Source: Lingula anatina
Lineage: Eukaryota > Brachiopoda > Lingulata > Lingulida > Lingulidae
Reading direction: 5' to 3'
Length of the DNA: 22,818 nucleotides
Assembly (NCBI RefSeq): GCF_001039355.2
Contig: NW_019773902.1
Location: 1-22,818, forward strand
The stretch's first letter is position 1, and each line of letters begins with the position of its first letter. Under the pieces are notes generated by a model. It was not told the DNA's origin. It saw only the letters and a program-made list of their open reading frames with translations, and did not search any database. Shown in pieces: positions 1-10,512 of the stretch. Position numbers and translations under genes: made by a program.

Positions 1-1080
1 ACCAAAACCTTGACCTTAACACCGATATACATAGAATAAGCAAAATAATGAATATTGAAAAAAATTTGTTATGATATTCCTTTTTAATGATAGAAGAACA
101 TTCTCAAAATACCAATGCAATCTCCAGGTTCCATGATACGAACTAATATATAGAATCTCATATCACTGCATGCTTCTTATTACAATGCAGGTATTAAATA
201 TTGCACTGTCCACCAGCCAGAAATACACGATAGCATTGAGAGCTAAGGTGTAGCAGTGCATTATTTGTCATGTTCATACAAATGGAAATCGCACACGTTT
301 CCGACCCTCAAAACCCTCATTTTGAACAGAATATGCTAATATCATCGCGCTTAAATATCATTGCGCAGAAGGCGTTATCATTTTTCAACAAATGGGTCAT
401 ATTCATTGCAATAATGTACTATTCTCAAAATAAACGAACAAAAAAAATGAAATAAGTAACATAGTTAATTTGTATTTAGAATTTAATGATAATAATAATA
501 ACAATAAATAACAATAATAATAATATTGATGTATTATGAACATTTGCTCAGAAATATCTGAATGTTAGCTTACATCTCAGCGCATTTTATCAATGCATTT
601 TTACATTATCTACCAATAAACACCTCGACATGCGTCTGAATGTTTCAGTAGGAAAAACGATCGGATGGCTTTATATTCAGGCCTATCTCCATCAGTTTTT
701 GAAAATAAAATTAATATTTCATTGAAATGCCCAATCATTTTTTTTTTTAATTTGTATTCGCCAGCAGTGTTTGATTTAAAGTAGTTTAATATTTCTCGTG
801 CGTCTTATAACGTCACAGGCGTAGCATGACACACACGCTTGGTGCGACAAGACAGCTGATGTGACACTCACGGCGTCAAGAGTAAATAATTGTCATTCTA
901 ACCTGCAACTCCTCCAGAATTCTTAATTAATGGGGTCTAGTTACTTAACCAAGGGTCGATGATAAACCCCTCAGGGTCACCCATGTTAGAGCGTAAGACG
1001 TGTCCCTTGACAATACCGTTAGGACGGTCAATACTGTGGCAGCGAACTGTCAACAGAGGCCTTAATAAGATACGCCCAAG
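1..1080. other. Upstream non-coding region of the MAM/FN3 gene
   Basis: No convincing coding exon is seen on either strand. The stretch is AT-rich, with an AAT-rich simple repeat near 488-523. The part nearest the promoter (about 800-1080) is less AT-rich. It holds a CGTCA half-site near 809, a CAGCTG E-box near 853, and an AGGGTCA nuclear-receptor-like half-site at about 973-979 next to a GATAA. These are short motif matches only; regulatory use is inferred from their position just upstream of the predicted TATA box. Confidence 0.4.
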
Positions 1081-1084
1081 GTGC

Positions 1085-1091
1085 TATATAT
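1085..1091 (+). promoter_or_regulatory. TATA box, promoter copy 1
   Basis: TATATAT lies about 30 bp upstream of the presumed start of the first non-coding exon (around 1114). That exon ends at a strong GTAAGTAT donor at 1181. A second TATA element lies at the equivalent place in a tandem copy 339 bp downstream, with the same 26 bp spacing from the C before the TATA to a shared GGCGATTT motif. The conserved spacing supports function, but the transcription start is inferred. Confidence 0.5.
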
Positions 1092-1113
1092 GCCAATAGC
1101 TAACAGACCGGCG

Positions 1114-1180
1114 ATTTTAACGGTCGATAGTTTGGAACAGCAGTGCACGAAGTGTCTTGTTTGAGTCAGGCGTGGTACAT
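1114..1180 (+). other. Non-coding 5' exon, copy 1 (predicted)
   Basis: The segment after the TATA box contains no ATG and ends ...GGTACAT before the donor GTAAGTATC at 1181. Joined to the acceptor at 3898, the final T plus the first AA of the next exon makes an in-frame TAA. This closes the reading frame upstream of the ATG at 4002 and supports that ATG as the start. The exact 5' end is unknown; about 1114 is 29 bp after the TATA start. It is a 5' UTR exon by inference from promoter, donor and frame. Confidence 0.5.
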
Positions 1181-1423
1181 GTAAGTATCACGTCAAATGG
1201 TTTCTGAATTAATTTCTAAGATATTTACAATGTAATCAAGAACGATATGAAACAATATATTTTAACGACAATTTTTTAATGAACTTTGCTGTGCACGTAT
1301 CACATGAATGTGAGGTGTTTTCTTCGTTGATTTCTAAATCACTTCGCTCAATATATTCATAAAATATTATATAATGGTTTGAATCACGATTTGGAACACA
1401 TTTCGTTGTTTTAACAACTTAAC

Positions 1424-1430
1424 TATAATG
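1424..1430 (+). promoter_or_regulatory. TATA-like element, promoter copy 2
   Basis: TATAATG sits in the second copy of the promoter/5' exon duplication, 339 bp downstream of the first TATA box. The C before each TATA (1084 and 1423) is exactly 26 bp from the shared GGCGATTT motif. It could drive an alternative first exon ending at 1526. It is weaker than copy 1 as a TATA consensus. Confidence 0.4.
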
Positions 1431-1452
1431 TGTTTAGAATCACTTTAAGGCG

Positions 1453-1526
1453 ATTTAAAAGGTGGATAGACAGGGACAAGACAACTACGTATACAAGAAA
1501 TCTTCTTTGCGTCAGGCTCGGTTCAT
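1453..1526 (+). other. Non-coding 5' exon, copy 2 (alternative first exon)
   Basis: This is a diverged tandem copy of the exon at 1114-1180. It shares the GGCGATTT start region, a GTCAGGC motif near its end, the final CAT and the donor GTAAGTATT at 1527. It also contains no ATG, and splicing to 3898 gives the same junction TAA stop. Retention of the donor and absence of ATG in both copies suggest that either could serve as a first exon. The 5' end is inferred. Confidence 0.4.
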
Positions 1527-1661
1527 GTAAGTATTAGATATACCTGAAATATTTTCTTAATTAATTTCTAGAATATTCTGTAGTGTTTTCAAAAACGATA
1601 TGAAGCTCTCTTTGTTGTTTTCACAATTTAATTAATTAATTAATTTATTTATTTATTTATT

Positions 1662-3897
1662 TTATTAAAATTCAAATAGAAATCTGCAGAAAAAATTTAA
1701 AGTTAAGCAGTAAACTGAAGGCGATGCAATGAATAAATTCGATTTCTTTAAAAATAAATTGCTCTCTTTAAGTATTTTTTATACCATCGGTTCACAAGCA
1801 ACGTGTTTCCTTGTATGTGTGGTTTGTGTATTTATTTCCTGTTTTAGCTAGATTAAGATATTAAATAAATAATTGATATTAAAAATGTTACTGATACAGC
1901 AGTTGTATATAGACCTATAGTATGTTGAGTACTGTTGCAATTATTCCACTATCTTATTTCGTTTTTATAAGGCAAACATGGCCGTCTTTTCTTTCTATTT
2001 AATTTATTAAATATAAAATATTTATTATTATTATCACATAAAATTATCCATTGAAACAAGTTATTTATAGATTCAAATAAATGGATGGATTAATAGTTAA
2101 AGACATGATGTGCAAATTTCTATTTGCATATATTTCATTTTATTTCTAATTTTTCTTAAATATTATAGCCGGTTTATCATAGCTACCATGGTGATAATGA
2201 TTAGGTCTGCAAAGAGAAATACAACTTAGACTTTTCTCCTATAATTCATTTGTAAACAATTGGTAAATAACGCTGCTGAGTGAATAAAAATAATGAAAAG
2301 TTTACTTATGAAACATGAAGAATAGCAAAGACATCTATCATTTGATCGCGTGTTCTTACTATTGAACCAACTTGTATCTTAGAAGGCTTAATATTTCTAC
2401 TGATAAAAACACCAAGTCTACCCAATTGCCGTTTCTACAGTCATGTGCACGTAACATGCTTGAGTCATGAACTGCTAATGAGTAACAAAACTTGATTTAT
2501 TTTAAATTTGGTACAAGAAAAATGATAATTTAGGTAAAGGGATTTTACATAGAGAATATAAATCAATTTCTTACATATTTTAAATTCATCAAACGATACG
2601 ATATATACATCACAATCACTAATGAACCTATAGAAAGAAATTTAACGTCCCATATGATACCTCACATATTGTAATTGATGTTTTTCAGACATTTTTTCGA
2701 GATGTAAGATGTAAAAATAATGCATATTGTACTTAAGCTGTTTGTTACATGCTCATGTCCTAATGATCTATCGTCAGAATTGATTTTCATCAGCCAAAGG
2801 CGGATAGCATTTCACAATTTGAAAATGCTGGGCGGGAATATTGCATTTTATTTATTCCAAGCCTTAATAAATGCTAAACAGTACTTCAATACACCATCAA
2901 TGTACTGTTCACATATACGTATTTTCAACATTTAGCTTTAACCAAATTGAAATAAAAAAGAATGACAATCAATGTGAAAAATTGTTTCAAAATTACACAT
3001 TTTGTGGATAAAGGAGAGCATAGTCTGTTGAAGCATGCAAACATTTGTGTTATGTTTTCATCCTTTTGATATATATATATGCAACATCCGTAAAATTTAA
3101 ACTAAAAACGGGGCAACATTTTGTTGAGACGCATGCACGCTTTCAAAAAAAAAGTAAAATTTCGTAGTTGAAAAATGGATAGATTTTACATAATAGAAAT
3201 CCTTCAAATCCAATCTTTGATTTTTTTCATTATGTAAAAAAGCAATAAAGGATACTCGTAATGTGGGAGACCGCTAAACTGCACTTGGTTTGATTGCCTA
3301 GGCCGTGATTCGGTCTACGACGGCGGCCTTAGACCTGCTGCTTGGCCAGAGGCATTCAAAGCGACCCTGAACAATAACCCTCGCCTTCAGACCAATATCT
3401 CTCTTAAGATTTGTATTGCAAATTAACCCCCGATATCAGGATCAATTCGCTATCGATTATTATTCCTTTGGTGTACTGAAGCGCAGAATATTAGTTATCG
3501 AAATCCAATAGGAATAGCAATTGGTTTTTATGCATGTGATTGTATAGTTGAAAACCGCATATCCCTTTTAATTGGGACCACTGAAAGCCTCTTAGCTGTT
3601 ATAAGATTTGCTTAATTTCTTTGAAGGTATTAATCAATACAGATTGCGCGATTTGTGTTATATTTACAAACAGTGGGTCGTCGTCGCCGAGTTTTCAGAT
3701 ATAATTGATGTTTGAAAATTGATTATTCGTAACTGGGATCTATTACGTCTAGATTCGTCTATTTCAGCAGTTCTGGCACTAAACACAACGAAAGGAGAAA
3801 TGGCGTGCCGCCAAAAATGACGATCTCTTTATTAATTCCCGAGTAAATTTAATTACTCGACACTGAAAGGATTTACATTCGTCACATATATTTTCAG
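1662..3897 (+). other. First intron (5' UTR intron)
   Basis: Mostly AT-rich DNA with no recognised exon. A short (TA)n run lies near 3069-3080. A conspicuously GC-rich block at about 3290-3400 interrupts the AT-rich background and has one open frame on the plus strand from about 3259 to a stop near 3424, without a start codon or good splice sites. A CAG acceptor-like site near 3770 opens a short frame but has no usable donor. Splicing from 1181 or 1527 to 3898 is the preferred model. Confidence 0.45.
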
Positions 3898-4028
3898 AAA
3901 ACACTAAACTTCACACGTACCAAGGGCAGAAGGAAGTTTGTTACTGGAGCAAAGATCGAGTTTACCTGTTTAACGTCCAAGCCCGCGTTGTTCAGATCGG
4001 GATGCCCCGGAAAGAAGGAACTCAGATG
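3898..4028 (+). CDS. Exon 2: 5' UTR plus start codon and first 9 codons
   Basis: The acceptor ATATATTTTCAG ends at 3897 and the donor GTAAGC starts at 4029. The only ATG in the natural frame, and the first ATG of the exon, is at 4002 with G at -3. It gives MPRKEGTQM and ends in phase 0, matching the next exon. The frame is open upstream of the ATG inside the exon, but splicing from either 5' exon (both end in CAT) creates a TAA at the junction, so translation should begin at 4002. The second Met (codon 9, last of the exon) is an alternative start. The frame starting at 3898 is also open for about 43 codons, and I cannot formally exclude that this is a different coding exon. Confidence 0.65.
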
Positions 4029-6054
4029 GTAAGCTTTATTTTTATGGCATAACGTGTACTAGATAACATGCATTGTATTGTCATGTCCAAAAAAGCAACA
4101 CCCGAAAAAAGAGTATCAAATAGACCACCAAATTACGTGAAAATTCGTTTCATCCCCATAGGCAAATTCCCACAAAAACAACCATTGTTGCTATATCGAT
4201 ATGGTTGTATTTAGATAGATATATAGACAGATAGATAGAAAGACTTACTGACTGATAGACATAGCATTTTGGCAACCTATAAGTAGTCAAGCCATGAGGA
4301 GGAAGAGAAAATTTAAACATGCAAGGTCAACATTACAAGATTGGCCACCCGTGCTTAGAACAGACCATAACTTGTCTCTCTTTCAAACAGTGACTTATGT
4401 CGGAGGTTCATCTCAAGGTTAAGACCAAGGCACAATTGTACTCCTTATATTATAATACTACTTTATAAATTGTAATTGTTTCATTTAAACGACCAGTTTT
4501 ACACTTAAGTGAAGACTTGCTTTTGAATTACAAATATATTATAAAATGAGGCAGGCCGATACTTGTATCAACATTCCACTTAAAAGCAGAATTACATAGT
4601 TGAAAACCCTGGTCATTTTGGATGGTTCTCTCTGCGTTTCATGTCTATCATTGTTCGTCACTTATAGAATGGCATCATGCCACGGACACTTGACGCATAT
4701 TCCATATGCATATTTTGTTGTTTTTATTCTCCTTTCAACTGTTTATGAAATATTCATAGCTCAAGTTTTTAAATTCTATACATGTAAGCAAACATTCCCG
4801 TAAGCAAACATCGCATACTTCGCGAATATTTTGTTCGTGTACAAATGGCGACATTTAGACCACATCTACTAGTATACCAATCTGATGGATGCTTTTGCTC
4901 TAAAATATTCATGTTTCTTATGTTAAATAAATTTCCTGACTAGAACTACGCGCATTACCAGTTATGATCATACCAAATCAAACGTTACAAATTTCAAAGA
5001 CTTTACCCACTGTAAACAATGCTGACATTTAATTGGTTTGTACTTACTTTGAAAACTTTATTGGTTTTTATGCCCATGCTTCCATGAAACCAAATGTATG
5101 TATTTATTGCTTCAATTTATCTGCAATCAATTATCCGTCTGGGACTGTTACGTAAAATAATATTTACAGGCCAGCAGCGCGCAATTTCAAAAGGGGGGCT
5201 CTTTTTCTTAAATGAAATGAATTTTTATCATGAAACCTTGAGGATACAGGGGTTCGTCCGAAACCTCCGACCACCCCTGGCTACGGGACTGATTTATATA
5301 ATTATAATAATATTTACCTTAATTTATCTAAAACAATGTTTTGAATAGATAATCCGTTTACTCACAATATATTAGTTCTTGAAAATTATATACTTTTTAC
5401 AAGCAAACGGAATAAAACAAAAAGGCTATCTTCCTTCCATTATTCTGTTATTATCTGTTTTCATTTGTGTCATATTATTGACTGTCATGACTATTATTAA
5501 CTATATTATGCCTAAAATCAAACTGCAAGAAGATAGAGCCGCAGTTTATGCATAATGCAAAAAAAAATCCTGAAAATGTTAACACTTATCCCTAAACCAC
5601 CAAAGGCGATAGGCCTAAATGTTGAGAAAATTAAACAATTTCTAAAAAAATCAACACTTATCACTTAATCTCCAAGGTCAATAGGCCTCTATATTGCAAA
5701 AATTAAAAAAATTCATGAAAATGACAACACTTATCCCGTAAGTTTGGAGCTCGAAACCAGTTTTAAACATTTCAATTGTCTCAATACATGACCAGTATAC
5801 ATTGGTCATGACGGGGGGATTTTCTGAAAATTCCGGAATTGTTTTTGCTTTATATATATAAAGGACATATAAATGACATCTCCTGCACATGCCAAACAAA
5901 CAAACTGGCAGCTTGGCCAATTAATTTGGTCATTTAACTTACCCATTATGCTGTTAACAATGAAAAGACAACATAAAGAATGGGCCCAGCCAGGGTGTAA
6001 TAAACATGAGGTCTGGGCTTTTCATGCATGGGACTAGATTTGGTCCGGGCCTTT

Positions 6055-6122
<68 letters not shown>

Positions 6123-7361
6123 GTAAAAGTGTTTTTCCTGTACGATATTAAATTGATATTGTACGCGTATCACAGCTTGATTCACTTTGAGCACTCAGCA
6201 ATAGCCCGAGTTAAACCAGTCCCGAAACATACAGATAAGGTCATTAAAACTATCGGTGAGTTAAAAGCCCAGCAGCAGGCTTCTCTTTACAGAATGTTCC
6301 CCTTTTATCTAATTCATTCCTTGCATTTGACAGCTTTTTACGCATTCGACATGTCTATTAACACGTTGAAGCTACAAACAGTTCCTTAAAAGAACATAGC
6401 AGCTGGCTACCCGTTGGTATCACTGGTAGCAATAATAATATTAAGTCTCCTAAAATATATGCAAAGTGTATACGTATGGCGACTGATATATAGTATTACA
6501 TCTCTGAAAATCTTTCCCCGATACTTTTCTGTCAATTGGTCGTGTGACTTTTCCTCATTTGTTTAGATATCCAGTTGTTACAGTTCTTTGATTTCGTTAA
6601 CGACAAGAACAGCTATTTATCTAAAAAAAGTAAGGACACGCCACACGATATTCAGTTGCCATTGGCACGTGATGTGCATGCATGTGGTCTTGATTTTTTT
6701 CCCAGAGACAATGTAAGAACACATCAATTTATCGAGCCCAATCGAACATGCACATTAATTATTAACACTGAACATACAAAGTCGGTCAAATCCATGACTT
6801 TTCAAAAAATTCGTCCAATTATCCTTGACCCATCCGGAAAACCAACAGCCATATTTTTCAAATTTCTCAAATTTACCAAACTACGTATCACCAGAAATGA
6901 TATCCGTCTCTGCCTTAAATAAACATCCCACTTATTGGATCGTTTTATACATTTTCGAAACTTCACTTCGAGGACACAGACAGCTAGTTTGACGGATCTA
7001 GTCTCGATCTTTGATAGGTTATGGGTGCAACAACTCTCTGCCTCTTCATAGGAGACGTCTTTGTTCAAGATGGTATCATAATGCTAATATAAAATGATTT
7101 CTTAATAATAAATTAAGATTAGATATGCTGCCGGTATCGAGATGTTAAGCTTCCGGGTTTGGATGTATACAGTATTGCAAGCTATGATTTTGAACAATTT
7201 TTTAAAACCGATCTTTGTCACATTTATGGGGATCTATTAGGGGTTATTGTCAACATACTCAGTGTGGTGCATGATTTTATAATGTGATAATGAACAGCTG
7301 CGCATGCTGACGACATCTACAATGTATATGCAGACGAATTTTCTTAGCGTGAACTGCAAAA

Positions 7362-7404
<43 letters not shown>

Positions 7405-10400
7405 TGAATTTAGACTATGAATGAACAAACGGCACGATTACACATGTAAGTCCTATCCTTGCCAAAGAGTCCATTGTGCACGATCTGCTACCAGTATCGT
7501 ATCAATTTGTATTTTCAGCTTCTTGGCGTTCGGCTCCTCCAAGTTTTCGGCTTCGTAGGTAAGTAGGACACTTGGTATTTGAAACATACACACAATGGAC
7601 AATAGAAGTGTCACCCCCTGAATCAGAGTAATCAAAGTAAGTATATCTTGAGTAGTTATAATGCCTGGTCCACTTAAAATGTGTCTAATGAGTATAAAAC
7701 CGCTGTACCATGGAATTGTATTGTTGGTCTTTTTGTGAAATTTGATGTTAATAAAATGATACCAGGAGCATATTATTCCACTGTCATTTATCTCCCCCAA
7801 AGTATTGGTTCAGTAGGGGTGACACTTCTATTGTCCAGTGTGTGTTCAGTTTTAATCTTCCATGGAAATCATTGCGTCCAAACTCATTTCTCAAAGCGTT
7901 TCTGGTATTTCGATAGTCCTCAAGGCAAAACTTAAGCTATCATTGCTATTTGCTCAGAGCTACCTAAGCTTCAATGGTTTAAAGGTGGCATACATAAATA
8001 ATGAACCAGTTTTATCAGACATAAAACTCCTTTTGTTTTTCAACAGATGATCCGGTCACCATTACTTATACTAGTTATAATTGATACGCATAGAAGTATT
8101 TGGTTCCACTTTCCTATTGGTCAGTCGTTAAAATGTAAAGGTCAAGTGATGACCCAGCTGTCCAGTCTCACACGAGATAGTACCCTGTATCCATGTAGAC
8201 CTATTAGGTTGCACTTATCTAGGCTTATTTTGATTATTGAGCGGTGAAATATTTATTGAATGAAATTTGGTATTTAGTTTGCGTGTACTTTTTTGTACAC
8301 AGTGAAATATGCACCGTTCCCCTTTAGGGTTGTTTTGATTAAGTGATATTTCACGTTAGTTGTAACGAAATGTAATGCACTGACACCCCTAAATTGTAAT
8401 TTTGATCTCAGAAGAACTTCGACGTCATTTGTATCACTATTTCCTTTTTTAAACTTTTCAGCATTCATTTCCACGGTCGCTGCTGGTAAGTAATAAACTT
8501 ATAAGATAAATGGTGATAATATCAGTTTTCGTAGCAAAAAAAAAAATATAATAATAAAATAAAAATGATAATATTTTTATAATGTGACCATAGCAGCGCT
8601 TTGTTTATTGGTGAATTGTAAGAATAATAGAAATTAATAAATTAATATAAAATAGTGATGGCGAAACTATGTTTCAGATCAGACGCAGCAGACTGTGCGG
8701 TCATGAGATTTATTGCAACAATCCCAAAAGAACAGAAGTGGCAGTATTTACAAAGTGTATATTATTGTACTATACAAGGATAACGAGAATCGTTATGGTC
8801 AGATTATGGAGAATAGACCACTCTAAATTTGAACACTTCAATTTAGCGTTTAGTTCTCAAATATAACATACGTAACTTGAGTCGTTAAAGTAGATACTGC
8901 CATCTCTGTTTGAAATCTAATCTGAAAGGTGTCCAAAGCAAACACCGTCTTTTGTTCTGCAGAGTCAATAAATCAATAGGGGTCGTCTACATTATTTAAA
9001 TAAGACAACGATCTGCGCGCCTACTGACCGACTTATTGAATGAAACATTGATAACTGACTTCTTACTTTAAACAGGATATCAAACTGGGGCACTTGCGAT
9101 ACCTCTCCGTCCAAGATTTATAAAATGCACTACCCCTTTATTGAGAAACGCATAAAATCCCTTTGTGGGCCTTCTCAATGCAGACCTCGGCCTTTTTAGA
9201 AATAACCAAGGGTACATTGTACAAGTATTTAAACTTTAGTTACATGAATGTGGCGTCATATATTTAAATTCCCAAATCCTTATTACCCAGTGATATACGC
9301 CACTGATTAATACACTGGAAAGCGAAAACAAGGGAATGTAAGCGCACATATCGTGAACGCCTTAATACTTTTCATGTAAGATATGTTGTTTCAATTCAAT
9401 GCTGTGTCCCGTGCCTTCCCATACAAAAACGTTGGCTTAAGAAAATTTTCTTTTAACACCACAATGCATTTTGGAATTTGATACGTTATAAACGTCTATA
9501 TTTGGCAATATAGCTTTTTCGTGTTTCTATTTTTGTGCAATTCTTGTCTTATTATTTGCACATATTGTAGGGTGGCCTAGCGTCAATATTCAATTACGCT
9601 TTTTGAAAACCGATGTGAAGCTGAAAAATTACAAAAAAAATTAAATGTAAAACTGATGCATCTTTACACAGACAGGACATTTGTGGAAAATATCATATTT
9701 CAGACACTATCCATTCTTGTAACTTCGACACTGATGATTGTGGGTACCTAAGTCCAGTTAGTAATGATTTTGACTGGACAAGACACACGGGTGGCACCAC
9801 ATCCGTTGACACTGGGCCTTCCTCTGACCATACGACAGGCAGCAGTGGCCACTACATGTACATAGAGACTTCTGGTGAAACCGTAAGTTATATGAACAGA
9901 TTCTCATTATTATTATTATTTTACTTTTTTGTTTAATTACATCCGTTTGCAGATAAAATACGTAACTTGTAAAGTGAGCTACTGTCAATGTATATTGTGC
10001 ATGTGATAAAAAGCAGTATATGCCACCTAACAAATGCAGTTTTTTTTATCTTCCTGATAATTTGTGACAATGCACGTATAATATTCATGGATAACATACT
10101 CCATAAAATTATTAACGATACATTTATTTACAGCCCAAAATGAAAACAAAACAAAACAAAAAATAAAACACCCAAAAGACTTAACACCATAGAAATATCT
10201 TAGGACAATGGCAGACCATTATTAGTGCCAAGATTCTACAACCGCGTGTACATCTTTACTAACATTTAAAACTTACACTGGATCGATTTACAGCATAAGA
10301 AATAATTGAAAATGCAAAGGTAAATTGTTCAGAAGGATAAAGATATTTTTTATTAAAGTTGGAGTTTTGAACATATAGAAAGGTAATTAGTTACACTAGG

Positions 10401-10469
10401 TAAGGGCTGCCCGTTCGAAGGATCAACCACATACATAATATTCACCTCTGCACGATTGTGCTTTCCCAT

Positions 10470-10512
<43 letters not shown>

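Larger units (their letters stand above)
1084..1640 (+). repeat. Tandem duplication of promoter, 5' exon and intron start
   Basis: Two diverged copies, roughly 1084-1280 and 1423-1640, offset by 339-346 bp. Both contain CTATA, then GGCGATTT, then GTCAGGC, then CATGTAAGTAT, then TTAATTTCTA and AACGATATGAA in the same order. Homology fades into an AT-rich (TTAA/TTTA) tract at about 1624-1661. An about 140 bp AT-rich spacer separates the copies. Confidence 0.7.
4029..7518 (+). other. Intron 2: mostly unremarkable AT-rich DNA with simple repeats
   Basis: No exon recognised. It holds a GATA-type simple repeat (about 4213-4242), a 72 bp tandem repeat (5568-5742), a (TA)n tract (6059-6117) and a (GA)n tract (7369-7400). 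A GC-richer segment at about 5168-5290, with a CCACCCCTGGCTACGGGACT stretch, looks like a fragment of a dispersed repeat, unproved. Open frames at 6575-6922 (plus) and 6802-7068 (minus) overlap each other and lack splice or domain support. Confidence 0.5.

Noticed and set aside
3260-3380. Possible 5S rRNA or tRNA-like sequence (GGGAGACCGC, GATTCGGTC)
   Set aside because: No proper box A/box C or box B order and no cloverleaf; matches are short and coincidental.
3898-4028. Alternative frame of exon 2 with a cysteine-containing, sushi- or Ig-like looking peptide (GAKIEFTCLTSKPALF)
   Set aside because: It would end in phase 2 and does not join the downstream exons in frame, whereas the ATG frame joins all of them. 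Kept only as a caveat.
6575-7068. Overlapping open frames on both strands (6575-6922 plus, 6802-7068 minus)
   Set aside because: They overlap each other antisense, show no domain or family resemblance and have no suitable splice context; probably chance.
7453-7935. Open frames on both strands, each containing a GVTLLLS segment
   Set aside because: The matching peptides on opposite strands are produced by the inverted arms of the small element at 7588-7845, and the minus frame also runs antisense through the 40 nt exon.
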